DNA from: a virus
Strand: one strand, 5' to 3'
Virus record (IMG/VR): IMGVR_UViG_3300031576_000188
Coordinates: 1-36,985 of that record
Length of the DNA stretch: 36,985 bases
In this document: one piece after another, positions 6,455 through 14,720 of the stretch
How positions within the stretch are numbered: the stretch's first letter is position 1
Layout: the number at the start of each line of letters is the position of its first letter
Program-made: the position numbers and the translations under genes
Notes under the pieces: generated by a model
Databases searched by the model: none
Told to the model about the DNA's origin: nothing
What the model saw: the letters and a program-made list of their open reading frames with translations, nothing else

Positions 6455-7300
6455 ATGGAGATTCGTGGCCGCAAGATAGGCGACGGCCAACTGAGTTACA
6501 TCGTGGCCGAGGTAGGTCAGGCGCACGATGGCAGCTATGCACTGGCCCACGCCTATATTGACGCTGTGGCTGATGCCGGTGCTGACGCGGTGAAGTTTCA
6601 GGGCCACATCGCGTCAGCCGAGAGCACGCCAGACGAGTCTTGGCGGGTAGAGCCGCGATGGAAGCAGGACGCGAGCCGGTATGCGTACTGGCACCGGATG
6701 GAGTTTCAGCCGTGGCAGTGGAAGACATTACAGGAGCACGCTCACGGCTGCGAGCTAGGGTTCATTGTCAGCCCGTTCTCGGTCGAGGCGGTGCGGATGT
6801 TGGCGTCGCTTGTGGATGCCTGGAAGGTAGCGAGCGGTGAGGTACAGAACGAGCCACTTCTCGAGGCGATCAAGGCGGACGGGAAACCTGTGATCCAGTC
6901 TGCTGGGATGTTACATATGCGGCTTGATCCGAAATGGGCTCGCTTGGCTTGCGTCAGTATCTATCCTTCTCCACCTGAGTTCATCGAGCGCCCCGATGGT
7001 CTGAGTAGACGCGAAGGCATCAGCGACCACAGCGGCACCATCTGGCCGGCGATCGTCTACGCCTCGATGGGCTGGGGCGGAATCATCGAGGTCCACATTA
7101 CGCTGGCTCGCGGGACTGGTTTACTGGACGAGACTTCGAGTATCACGATCGCTGAGCTGCGGCACCTAGTCGAGGGGGTGCGGTTCGTAGAGCGGATGGG
7201 CAAGGCTACTCTGGCTGAGCGGGAGGAACGATTGAAGCCTATGCGGGAACTGTTCCTGGACCGCTGGAAGCGGAAGCTGGAAGCGGATGCGTGCGCATAA
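6455..7300 (+). CDS. neuB: NeuB-like N-acetylneuraminate (nonulosonate) synthase, lacking the SAF domain
   Basis: NeuB condenses phosphoenolpyruvate with ManNAc (or a related hexose) to give a nine-carbon sialic acid. Family motifs are in order: VAEVGQAHDG (about 17-26), GADAVKFQ (42-49), a beta-strand VSPFS, WKVASGE (about 122-128), GKPVIQSAGM, YPSP (about 169-172), GISDHSG (about 188-194) and IIEVHITL. At 281 aa it ends after the TIM barrel. The C-terminal SAF (antifreeze-like) domain of ordinary ~345-aa NeuB is missing. The family motif L-H-C before the YP motif is L-A-C here, so one of the two metal-binding His residues is absent. The His in SDH is kept. It may therefore have changed chemistry or need a partner. 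It is followed closely by NeuC. Confidence 0.8.
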   Translation: MEIRGRKIGDGQLSYIVAEVGQAHDGSYALAHAYIDAVADAGADAVKFQGHIASAESTPDESWRVEPRWKQDASRYAYWHRMEFQPWQWKTLQEHAHGCELGFIVSPFSVEAVRMLASLVDAWKVASGEVQNEPLLEAIKADGKPVIQSAGMLHMRLDPKWARLACVSIYPSPPEFIERPDGLSRREGISDHSGTIWPAIVYASMGWGGIIEVHITLARGTGLLDETSSITIAELRHLVEGVRFVERMGKATLAEREERLKPMRELFLDRWKRKLEADACA

Positions 7301-7454
7301 GTTAAATGCCGTACAGCGCTATCTGCGCGGTGAGAACGTGCCGGAGTTCGATCTAATGCTCGCATGTAGGCGTTTTGCGGCGCTTAATTCTTCCGGCATG
7401 CGGCAACGGAAACAGGCTGTCTGGAGGAAGACATGGCAACGGAGGACAGCTTGA
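7287..7454 (+). CDS. Small overlapping ORF, 55 aa
   Basis: ATG 7287 lies in the last codons of NeuB with GGAAGCGG just upstream. The 55-aa basic frame (MRAHKLNAVQRYLRGENV…) covers the otherwise empty 132 bases before the next gene and overlaps its start by 22 bases. The composition looks protein-like. No family recognised. Confidence 0.45.
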   Translation: MRAHKLNAVQRYLRGENVPEFDLMLACRRFAALNSSGMRQRKQAVWRKTWQRRTA

Positions 7455-7651
7455 GCGGTAGCGGGCCGTTTCGAGAGCAGACGCGGAACCGCAGGGTGGA
7501 CGCTGCGATCCAGAACGAATACGCGACTAGGCAGCGAGTGGATCTGATAGAGCGGGCTTTGGCTGATGTGCTGCTGGCCGTGGATCGACAAGACAGCGTG
7601 CTGTATCGCGGCTTGGGGGGGCGGCTCCGCTGGCTGGTGACAGGCAGATGA
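7433..7651 (+). CDS. Small helical protein, unknown, 72 aa
   Basis: It starts at ATG 7433 after a strong GGAGGAAG site and ends in an ATGA overlap with NeuC. The middle (about 20-55) is a charged amphipathic helix with possible coiled-coil character, and the end is basic. It lies within the sugar cluster, but nothing in it indicates a sugar enzyme. A head-associated or regulatory small protein is possible. Confidence 0.6.
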   Translation: MATEDSLSGSGPFREQTRNRRVDAAIQNEYATRQRVDLIERALADVLLAVDRQDSVLYRGLGGRLRWLVTGR

Positions 7652-8697
7652 GTGTAGTCGTCGTCATCACGGCCAGACCGAGCTACTCTAGGGTTAAGAC
7701 CGTCCTCGAGTTCCTGCGGCGCCGGGCTGTGGATCTGCGGATCATCACAGGTGCCTCAGCGCTTGCTGTACGTCATGGCCGGGTGGTGGACCAGATTCGA
7801 GAGGACGGGTTCAAGATCGAGGCTGAGTTACCGTGTCTCGTGGAGGGCGGCCGGGTCAGAGAGTCCGTGATGACCACGGGCCTGCTCGTGAGCCTGCTCG
7901 GAGAGCAGTTCGACAGGCTACAGCCTGATATCGTGGTTACGATAGCAGACAGGCACGAGACGCTGGCAACGGCGCTCGCGGCGAGCTATCAGCACATTCC
8001 GCTCTGTCATCTGCTCGGCGGCGAGGTATCGGGGTCGATAGACGACAAGGTGAGAAATGCGGTTACGCAATTGGCGGACATCCACTGCGTGGCAACTAGT
8101 CGAGCTCGGGATCGAGTTCTGGCGCTACGTCCGGACGCTGAGGTCTATGTCACCGGCTGCCCGTCGGTCGATCTTGCAGCAGAAGCGATCGCGCAAGGGC
8201 CACTCCGAAATTCAGACTGCGTTGTGCTCCAGCATCCGGTCACCGGGGAAGCGCATCAGGCTGCGGATCAGATGCGGGCCACCATCAGAGCACTAGAGGG
8301 GATGGACGCGATGTGGTTCTGGCCAGGCGAGGATGCGGGTGCCGAGGACATGTCCAAGGTTCTACGGCTGGCTGGGAAGAAGCCGATCAGGAACAAGCCG
8401 CCGCTCGAGTTCTTGCGGATGCTGCTCGGGGCGAAGGTGCTCGTTGGAAATAGCAGTGTTGGTATGCGGGAGTGCTCATTTCTCGGGGTTCCAGCCGTGA
8501 ACATCGGGAGCCGGCAGGAGGGGCGCGAGCGAGGATCGAACGTATTGGACGTAATACACGATGCCGGCGCTATCCGAGACGCGGTGTTCGTGGCCAGTCA
8601 GATGACTCCTGCACGAAGCCGGCTGTACGGTGATGGGTGTGCCGGTGAGAAAGTTGCAGCTAAACTGATGTTTGCAAGGGTTGGGGCTGTGGTATGA
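7648..8697 (+). CDS. neuC: NeuC-like hydrolysing UDP-GlcNAc 2-epimerase
   Basis: A 349-aa enzyme of the GT-B-fold UDP-GlcNAc 2-epimerase family. It would convert UDP-GlcNAc to ManNAc with release of UDP, the first committed step to sialic acid. Seen motifs: the N-terminal strand-loop VVVVITARPSYSRV, then DIVVTIADRHETL, the NeuC signature GGEVSGSIDDKVRNAVTQLADIHC (split: GGEVSGSIDD … KVRNAVTQLAD), HPVTGE, and a C-terminal nucleotide-binding stretch GNSSVGMRECSFLGVP. Length is near the family norm. The usual R-A-D-Y opening is replaced by R-P-S-Y. Both ends overlap neighbours by four bases, so expression is tightly coupled to the structural operon. Confidence 0.88.
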   Translation: MSVVVVITARPSYSRVKTVLEFLRRRAVDLRIITGASALAVRHGRVVDQIREDGFKIEAELPCLVEGGRVRESVMTTGLLVSLLGEQFDRLQPDIVVTIADRHETLATALAASYQHIPLCHLLGGEVSGSIDDKVRNAVTQLADIHCVATSRARDRVLALRPDAEVYVTGCPSVDLAAEAIAQGPLRNSDCVVLQHPVTGEAHQAADQMRATIRALEGMDAMWFWPGEDAGAEDMSKVLRLAGKKPIRNKPPLEFLRMLLGAKVLVGNSSVGMRECSFLGVPAVNIGSRQEGRERGSNVLDVIHDAGAIRDAVFVASQMTPARSRLYGDGCAGEKVAAKLMFARVGAVV

Positions 8698-9515
8698 GCG
8701 CCATCCTGGCGTTCGATTACGAAAGCGAGCCGAAGGAGACGGTCACGAGCTGTAATAACTGCGGCTGGCAGCGCTTCGAGCCGTTTGCGGAGCGTGATCG
8801 ATACGGGTTGCCGGTGAAGACGGCGCGCTGTACTGGCTGCGGTCTCGTGTTTATCAGTCCGCGCATGGTGGACGATGGATACCGACGTTTCTACGCGGAT
8901 GGGCACTACCGGACGCTGCTCACAAAGTTCTATGGCAAGCCGATCCAGCCCGGGACGATGGAAGCGAGCCAGCGAGCGTATGCCGAGGCGTTGGCGGTCT
9001 ATCTCGAGCCGTATTTGGCGAAGCGCACCATGAGCACTGTACTCGACGTGGGCGGGTCTACTGGAGTGGTAGCCGGGACGATGGCGAGACGCTTTGGGTT
9101 AAAAGCGACGGTCCTTGATCCGGCGGACGCCGAGCTCGTGGTGGCAAAGCAGGCGGGCCTGAACGCGCTTTGCGGGACGATCGAGGAATGGAGTCCGAAC
9201 GGGTACCGCTGGGACCTGGTGCTGTTGTGCCAGACGGTGGACCATCTGCTGGACATCCGAGTGGCGCTCGCCAAGCTACGACACGCTGTGTCGGGACGAG
9301 GGCTGTTCTACATGGACATCGCTTGCTTCGACATCTTACTAGATAGGCCGAAGCTGCCGGAGCAGGTTGTGAAGGTGGACCATCCGTACTACCTGAGCCG
9401 GGTCCATGCGGAGACGTACCTGGACCGGGCCGGATTTCAGGTGGTGGCTAGATGTAACGGGCCGCTCAGATACCAGGTGGGCTACTTGTGCAAGCCTAGG
9501 GAGCAGAAAGTATGA
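8694..9515 (+). CDS. SAM-dependent methyltransferase with N-terminal zinc ribbon
   Basis: A 273-aa class I methyltransferase. The N-terminus has CNNCG (about 20) and CTGCG (about 46), a four-Cys zinc ribbon. The Rossmann motif I reads VLDVGGSTG (about 116-124), followed by the acidic end of strand 2 (VLDPADAE) and motif IV-like DLVLLCQTVDHL. This domain pair is common in O-antigen and sugar-modification clusters, where the enzyme methylates sugar nucleotides or glycans. Lying in the Neu cassette with 4-base overlaps on both sides, it may methylate the sialic acid-like sugar. That is inferred; the substrate cannot be read from the sequence. Confidence 0.8.
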   Translation: MSAILAFDYESEPKETVTSCNNCGWQRFEPFAERDRYGLPVKTARCTGCGLVFISPRMVDDGYRRFYADGHYRTLLTKFYGKPIQPGTMEASQRAYAEALAVYLEPYLAKRTMSTVLDVGGSTGVVAGTMARRFGLKATVLDPADAELVVAKQAGLNALCGTIEEWSPNGYRWDLVLLCQTVDHLLDIRVALAKLRHAVSGRGLFYMDIACFDILLDRPKLPEQVVKVDHPYYLSRVHAETYLDRAGFQVVARCNGPLRYQVGYLCKPREQKV

Positions 9516-9787
9516 GCGCTTATGTTGCTCCGACACCACGGCTGCTAGGGGGCGGCATTGGTCAACCTGCGAGCCGGCTGTTTCTCATTACCCCAAGCGA
9601 TACGACCGTCTTCGGCTTTGCAACTCGGGCCATTCGCGTGGGTGGTGCGGGTAATCTGGCTGTGCGAACCGTGGAGGGAGATGTAGTTACGATTCCAAGC
9701 GTCCTGGCCGGTGAGGTGGTTTCCGTGGAGGCTGACAAAGTCTACTCGACGAACACCACGGCGACGCTAATCATGGGGATGGCCTGA
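9512..9787 (+). CDS. Spike base protein-like (RCAP_Rcc01079 family)
   Basis: A 91-aa protein with the pattern typical of the small 'spike base' proteins of gene transfer agents and related phages: ITPSDTTVFGFATRAIRVGG at the start of the core, then AGNLAVRTVEGD, IPSVLAGEVVSV and an ending with TNTTATLIMG. In the Rhodobacter agent the homologue sits at the head spike. This suggests the present virion also bears spikes or fibres on its head or tail, close to the sugar genes. Confidence 0.65.
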   Translation: MSAYVAPTPRLLGGGIGQPASRLFLITPSDTTVFGFATRAIRVGGAGNLAVRTVEGDVVTIPSVLAGEVVSVEADKVYSTNTTATLIMGMA

Positions 9788-9788
9788 C

Positions 9789-9971
9789 ATGGATGAAAAG
9801 CTTCGCAGTGAACTGGCCACGCTTGCAGCTCAGCGTGATTGGTTGAGTAGGCAGCGTCCTGAGCAGACACCACCTGAGCAGACACCACCTGAGCAGACAC
9901 CACCTGAGCAGACACCACCACAGCCTTCCTTCTGGAAACGTCTCAAGGCTAAGCTCACAAGGAAACGCTGA
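9789..9971 (+). CDS. Small protein with PEQTP tandem repeats
   Basis: A 60-aa protein: a short charged helix (MDEKLRSELATLAAQRDWL), four PEQTP units, and a very basic tail ending KLTRKR. It shares TGATG with the next start. The proline linker between a helix and a basic tip looks like a tether. The function is unknown. Confidence 0.6.
   Translation: MDEKLRSELATLAAQRDWLSRQRPEQTPPEQTPPEQTPPEQTPPQPSFWKRLKAKLTRKR
9858..9917 (+). repeat. Four tandem 15-bp repeats encoding PEQTP
   Basis: Four identical 15-bp units (CCTGAGCAGACACCA) at 9858-9872, 9873-9887, 9888-9902 and 9903-9917. They are in frame and perfect, so recently expanded. Confidence 0.95.
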
Positions 9972-10339
9972 TGGCAAAATCTGTCCACAATGACGTACTT
10001 GACGGTGCATTCGATATCCTCGACCAGGCCGACATCATGACCGCTTGCAACGCCGAGCCCACTACCAGGACTGAGGCTATTACGACGTTCAAGCTTGCGG
10101 ACGTGGCGATGATTCCGAACACCGACTACACAAAGTCAGACGGAGACGTCAACGGTCGTAAGGTGCGTGTGGCGACAAAGTTGGCTGTGACTATTGATAC
10201 TTCGGGCACTGCTACTCATGTCGCACTTTGCGATGCCACACGGCTGCTTTACGTGACTACCTGCACGTCGCAAGTACTCACTGCTGGTGGTACAGTCGAT
10301 TTCCCGGTCTGGGACGTAGAAATCGCCGATCCGACGTAA
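9971..10339 (+). CDS. Phage structural protein of a widespread family, 122 aa
   Basis: A 122-aa protein. The opening SVHNDVLDGAFDIL, the 'NGRKVRVATK' strand and the ending YVTTCTSQVLTAGGTVDFP…WDVEIADP recall a family often found in phage and gene-transfer-agent tail or spike clusters. It is predicted beta-rich with no enzymatic motif. It is directly coupled to the preceding gene and precedes a larger structural gene, so it is likely a virion component. Confidence 0.65.
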   Translation: MAKSVHNDVLDGAFDILDQADIMTACNAEPTTRTEAITTFKLADVAMIPNTDYTKSDGDVNGRKVRVATKLAVTIDTSGTATHVALCDATRLLYVTTCTSQVLTAGGTVDFPVWDVEIADPT

Positions 10340-10349
10340 GGGAGACGAA

Positions 10350-11474
10350 ATGCAGATCATCAGGCATAGGTCGATTCACGCCGGTCGGTTGGACCGCTGG
10401 TTGGGTGCTGACCAGACCGAGCACATCTCCCGGGCGATGCTCGATTGGTACGGACCGCCGATTGCCGTTGCTGGCCTTGGAGGTGCTCCGGTATTCGCGC
10501 ATAGGGGCGGCGACTTCCGAGGGACGTTCGAGGGCGGGCACTTCGGCAACCAGGTGGACTATTGGGCCGCCCGGCTCGATGGCTTTGTTCGGGGCGTAGC
10601 TCGTCGTCAGCGTGCCCAAGTGAACGCCGGGTTCACGTCCATCTCCGACATGGTGGCCGAGGCGAGTACTGGCAAGCGGCGTGATTGGCACTGGCAGAAG
10701 GCCGGTGCGACCGGCGTTGTAGGCGTGACGAATAGCCTATGGGGCCTTGGCAACCAGCCAGCGGCCGGAGCGAACGCTTCAGCCGCACCGGGCGGTGATG
10801 TACCTACGGACGCAACGACGGGCGCGATGCTCCTCGACAACGTGAGCGCTGACACGCGTCATGTTGTCTCTGGTTATGCCTCTGGTTCGGTCGCCGGCAA
10901 TACACTGCTCATGTACGACCGCATCTTCCAGGTCAACAAGACGATGAACTCGACGGCCACCGAGGCCGTGACTGGTTTGCCTACGCGCTACCAGAGCACC
11001 ACAACGACCGCTGATGACTACATCGGAGGCAATTTCCTGTTCGTGGAGGTAGGCGGTACGGCGCTCGCTGCTACGGCTCACAACTGGACGGTCTGCTTAT
11101 ATACCGACCAGGCGAATGCGGCGTCCACGCTGCCCTCCCTTACGGGCAACTCCGCGGCGATTGTCAGACGACTCGACCACCCGATCCAACAGTGGTTCGC
11201 GCCGCTAGAGACGGGCGACGTTGGCATAAAAGCGCTGACGCAGATGCAGGCTTCGGCATTAGTTGCGACGGGCGTGATCAATTTCGTGGTCGGACACCCG
11301 CTCGTCTGGATGCCGATTCCGATCGTCAACCTGCACATCATCTATGACTTCGTCCGTGGGGCGTTTTCGCTCGTCCGCGTGTTCGATGATGCCGCCCTAG
11401 CGTTGCTCGAAGTGATGAAGCCGGCTACGACCGCTACCACGTACAATGCCGGAATCACTGTCGTACACGGGTAG
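10350..11474 (+). CDS. Virion structural protein, probably tail or head spike related
   Basis: A 374-aa protein after a GGGAGACGAA ribosome site. It is rich in Gly, Ala, Thr and aromatic residues, with beta-strand character from about residue 140 on (…LLMYDRIFQVNKTMNSTATEAV… and FLFVEVGGTALAATAHNW), and hydrophobic C-terminal strands. Similar proteins accompany the 122-aa and 100-aa neighbours in other phages, as far as I recall. No catalytic motif. It is likely part of the spike assembly encoded at 9512-11783, between the sugar genes. Confidence 0.6.
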   Translation: MQIIRHRSIHAGRLDRWLGADQTEHISRAMLDWYGPPIAVAGLGGAPVFAHRGGDFRGTFEGGHFGNQVDYWAARLDGFVRGVARRQRAQVNAGFTSISDMVAEASTGKRRDWHWQKAGATGVVGVTNSLWGLGNQPAAGANASAAPGGDVPTDATTGAMLLDNVSADTRHVVSGYASGSVAGNTLLMYDRIFQVNKTMNSTATEAVTGLPTRYQSTTTTADDYIGGNFLFVEVGGTALAATAHNWTVCLYTDQANAASTLPSLTGNSAAIVRRLDHPIQQWFAPLETGDVGIKALTQMQASALVATGVINFVVGHPLVWMPIPIVNLHIIYDFVRGAFSLVRVFDDAALALLEVMKPATTATTYNAGITVVHG

Positions 11475-11480
11475 TTCAGC

Positions 11481-11783
11481 GTGCGTCTGCTGGACTGGAA
11501 TAGTCCGTTCGGATCGGCCGAGGAGCCGCTCAAACCTGACGGTTGGACCAGTAAGGCAGATGACGGCCAGATTCCCCGCGATGTGCTTGCGCTGGTTGTG
11601 CAGGACGCAGCTCACGCGCATGCAACCGATAATCTGGTGCTTGTGCAACACAACATCCTGGCGATTCAAGACGCAACGCATGCGCACGCGGCTGACAACC
11701 TAGTACTCACGGCGAGCGCTCCTGGTGGAGGTGTGGCCATCAAGTCTAGGACCCTGAACTTGAACACGAGAATGAGGCTCTAG
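11481..11783 (+). CDS. Small spike-cluster protein with duplicated HAHA-DNLVL motif
   Basis: A 100-aa protein starting at GTG 11481 six bases after the previous stop. It has two copies of an approximately 17-residue motif: QDAAHAHATDNLVLVQ and QDATHAHAADNLVLTA. The paired H-x-H may bind metal. Proteins with one or more such repeats are common in phage tail-spike clusters. Likely structural. Confidence 0.55.
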   Translation: MRLLDWNSPFGSAEEPLKPDGWTSKADDGQIPRDVLALVVQDAAHAHATDNLVLVQHNILAIQDATHAHAADNLVLTASAPGGGVAIKSRTLNLNTRMRL

Positions 11784-11785
11784 CT

Positions 11786-12475
11786 ATGAGTGGTAGCCTG
11801 AGTACTCTCGGGCTGATTCCTGCCCGTAGCGGCTCGAAGGGTGTGCCGGGGAAGAACACCCGATTGCTTGCCGGCAAGCCGCTTCTAGCCTGGGCTGTTG
11901 GGGTGTCACGTGAAACATGCGACTGGACCTATGTCAGCACCGACGACTCGAACATCGGTCTTCTCGCGGCGCAGTACGGTGCTGGGACGATTCTGCGGCC
12001 TGCGCATCTGGCGCAAGGTGAGTCCGGCTCCATGCTGCGTACGGTCCAGCATGCTATTCGAAGCCTGTGGGACTCGAATCGTCTGAAGCCAGATGTTGTC
12101 GTGCTGTTGCAGCCCACGCAGCCGCTACGGACCGTGAGACACGTCAGAAGTGGCTTGGCGCTCCTGACCGACGAATGGGACTCTGTGACCACAGTCATCG
12201 AGGTTCCGGAGCGGTGGAGACGGGCTGAGCGCGTAGTGGATGAGCGGCTCCATCCCGAGTATGCCGGGGTGAACCGCCAGGATTTGCAGCCGACCTATGT
12301 CCGGGATGGGACGTTTTACATTTCTCGCGTCGAGGCGATCGAAGGCGGTACACTCGACGGCGACTGTCGGGCGTACGTGGTGCCGGAGTCTGAAAGTTGT
12401 AACATCGATGCCGAGGAAGACTTCCTGCGAGCCGAGCGGATGATGAAGGCGAGGTTTGCTTGTGGCCTACGATGA
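11786..12475 (+). CDS. neuA: NeuA-like CMP-sialic acid synthetase (acylneuraminate cytidylyltransferase)
   Basis: A 229-aa enzyme that would activate a nonulosonic acid with CTP to the CMP-sugar donor used by sialyltransferases. The family signature IPARSGSKGVPGKN is at residues 11-24. It is followed by LLQPTQPLR (about 107-115), the substrate region YVRDGTFYISR and the metal-binding ending CNIDAEED (about 205-212). Length matches bacterial NeuA catalytic domains. Start ATG 11786 lies two bases after the previous stop, and the portal gene starts inside its 3' end. Together with NeuB and NeuC this completes a Neu-type pathway. Confidence 0.9.
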   Translation: MSGSLSTLGLIPARSGSKGVPGKNTRLLAGKPLLAWAVGVSRETCDWTYVSTDDSNIGLLAAQYGAGTILRPAHLAQGESGSMLRTVQHAIRSLWDSNRLKPDVVVLLQPTQPLRTVRHVRSGLALLTDEWDSVTTVIEVPERWRRAERVVDERLHPEYAGVNRQDLQPTYVRDGTFYISRVEAIEGGTLDGDCRAYVVPESESCNIDAEEDFLRAERMMKARFACGLR

Positions 12476-14678
12476 GTTGAGCGACAAGAAGCTACTTGAA
12501 CGGGTCAAGGCCTGTTTCAAGCTCGCGGTTGATTCCGAGGCCAAGCAGCGGGAGCGAGAGCGCGACGACCTGTCCTTCCAGGTGCCGGAGAACCAGTGGG
12601 ACGAGGAGGCAAAGAAGCAGCGTCAAGGCGAGATCGTCGGTGGCCAGGTGGTGCCTCCGAGGCCGATGCTGAGCATCTCGCTCCTGGCTCAACCAATTCA
12701 ACTGATCCTGAACCAAGCTGCTCAGGCGAAACTCGGCATTGACCTACAGCCGGTCAGCGAGGCTGCCGACTCGGATATTGCCGACGTCAAGCAGGGGCTG
12801 TATCGGCGCATCGAACGCGATAGCAATGCTCATCAGGCTCGGCTGTGGGCCTTGGACCGGGCGATTCAGTGCGGGCGTGGATGGTACCGGGTAAACACGC
12901 AATGGGACGAGGACGGAGACGACCCACTAGATCAGGAGATCGTTGTAGAGCGGATCTTCCGCCAGGACTGCGTGTACATAGACCCTGCCGCGGTCGAGCC
13001 GGACTTCTCGGATGCCCGCTGGGGGATGATCGTCGGCTGGGTTCCGCTCGAGACGTTCCAGGAGGAGTTTCCGGGCGTGAAGGTGCCGACAGGCGACACG
13101 GAGTTCCTTGCTTGGATGAAGGAAGAGCCCGAATGGGCTCGAATGGAGGGCACGGACAAGGACAAGGCCGTCCTTGTGGGCGAGTACTTTTACAAGATCC
13201 ACGACCGTGAAACGGTCGAAGCAGTGACGGGCAAGGGCAAGAACAAACAGACGATCAAGCGCACCATGGAGCGGGTGCGGGTGAAGTACTGCAAGGTAAC
13301 CGGCCGGGACGTATTCGACCGGCAGGATTGGGCGGGCCGGTACATTCCCCTCGTCCCGGTGATTGGCCGTGAGCTCCAGCCGTTCGACGGTGAGCGTCGC
13401 TGGGTTGGGCTCGTACGCGGCGCGCGGGACGGACAGCAGTTCGCCAATTACTCGGCATCGAACGTGGTCGAGGCGATGGCACTCGAGCCCAAGGCGCCGT
13501 GGATCATGGCCGAGGGCCAGGACGAAGGCTTCGAAGACGAGTGGGATCAGGCGAACAGGCGGAACTTCCAGCGCCTGCGGTACAAGCCGACGACGGTAGA
13601 CGGGCAGTTGGCGCCGCCGCCACAACGATCCCTAACGGACGGCTCGAAGCTGACGCTGGCGCTTCAGTCGTTCTCGATGGCGAGGGAGCTGGTTCAAACA
13701 GCAACGGCCTTTCATCAGCCCTCGTTAGGCCAGTTGCCGGCACAGAGGGACGCGCAGTCGGGTCGGGCACTCCTAGCGCTTCAGCAGCAGGCGGATGCTG
13801 GGACTGGAGATTTCCTCCAGCACCTCTCGCAGATCAGTATGCGGTACGAGGCCAAGGTAGTGCTGGATCTGATTCCTGTGATCTACGACCGGCCCGGTCG
13901 GGTGACTCAGATCCTCGGAGATGAGGACGTGGCGAAGACGGTCATGCTCGGCCGCCCGTTCGTCCCTGACGCCGAGGGGATGCCGCAGGAGTTGCCGCCC
14001 CGACTGCCTGGGATGCCGCCGATGCCGATGCCGTCGGAGGCCAAGGAATATGATCTCAGTAAGGGCAAGTACGCGATCAGCGTCAACGTCGGCAAGAGCT
14101 ATCAGACACGGTTACAGGAGGGGCAGTCGGAAATCGGTGAAGTCCTCCAAGCTCAGCCGAACCTGATGCCGGCGATCGGCGCCACGTATTTCCGGTTCCG
14201 TGACTTCCCGGGCTCCAAGGAGATTGCGGACATCTTGAAGAAGATGCGGGACCAGCAGTATCCGTTCCTGCGTGACGAGAACGACCAGTCGCTGGAGGCG
14301 GTGCAAGCGCAGTTGCAACAGGCTCAGGCTCAGCTCGAGCAGATGCAGCAGCAGCTTCAGCAGGCGATGCAGGCGCTTCAGACGGAACAGGCGAAGCAGC
14401 AGGCTACGGTGCGGAAAGCACAGATTGATGCCCAGGTCAACATGCAGAAGGCGCAGGTAGACGCTGCGAGCGCTGCTCAGATCGCCCAGATCAAGCAAGA
14501 GACGGAACTCCAGATCGCTCAGATCAAGGCCGAGCTCGAGGTCGTCAAGGAGCAGGTCAAGGGCGAGCAGGCGTTGAAACAGCAGGTCGTAGGCGAGGCG
14601 CACGCGGCCGGGATGGCTGCCGCCAAGCCGCCGGATCTGACGTTCAGGGGCGAAAATGAGCTACTCCTCGATCAGTGA
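12462..14678 (+). CDS. Portal protein, P22-like
   Basis: A ~738-aa protein forms the dodecameric portal through which DNA enters and leaves the head. Size, position before scaffold and coat, the opening 'LLERVKACFKLAVDSE … ENQWDEEAKK' and the internal 'RQDCVYIDPAA…SDARWG' region fit P22 gp1-type portals. From about residue 605 to 705 it has a Gln/Ala-rich coiled coil (QAQLQQAQAQLEQMQQQL), longer than in many relatives and possibly part of the barrel. Start: GTG 12462 is chosen because GCGAGG lies seven bases upstream; TTG 12456 is the alternative. Confidence 0.85.
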   Translation: MAYDELSDKKLLERVKACFKLAVDSEAKQRERERDDLSFQVPENQWDEEAKKQRQGEIVGGQVVPPRPMLSISLLAQPIQLILNQAAQAKLGIDLQPVSEAADSDIADVKQGLYRRIERDSNAHQARLWALDRAIQCGRGWYRVNTQWDEDGDDPLDQEIVVERIFRQDCVYIDPAAVEPDFSDARWGMIVGWVPLETFQEEFPGVKVPTGDTEFLAWMKEEPEWARMEGTDKDKAVLVGEYFYKIHDRETVEAVTGKGKNKQTIKRTMERVRVKYCKVTGRDVFDRQDWAGRYIPLVPVIGRELQPFDGERRWVGLVRGARDGQQFANYSASNVVEAMALEPKAPWIMAEGQDEGFEDEWDQANRRNFQRLRYKPTTVDGQLAPPPQRSLTDGSKLTLALQSFSMARELVQTATAFHQPSLGQLPAQRDAQSGRALLALQQQADAGTGDFLQHLSQISMRYEAKVVLDLIPVIYDRPGRVTQILGDEDVAKTVMLGRPFVPDAEGMPQELPPRLPGMPPMPMPSEAKEYDLSKGKYAISVNVGKSYQTRLQEGQSEIGEVLQAQPNLMPAIGATYFRFRDFPGSKEIADILKKMRDQQYPFLRDENDQSLEAVQAQLQQAQAQLEQMQQQLQQAMQALQTEQAKQQATVRKAQIDAQVNMQKAQVDAASAAQIAQIKQETELQIAQIKAELEVVKEQVKGEQALKQQVVGEAHAAGMAAAKPPDLTFRGENELLLDQ

Positions 14679-14720
14679 TCTTGACAAGAGAATGCTCAAC
14701 GAGAGAGGATTACGCGAGAA

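Noticed and set aside
14684-14720. TTGACA before the scaffold gene as promoter
   Set aside because: No acceptable -10 box at 16-18 bases; the gene has a good ribosome site within the late operon.
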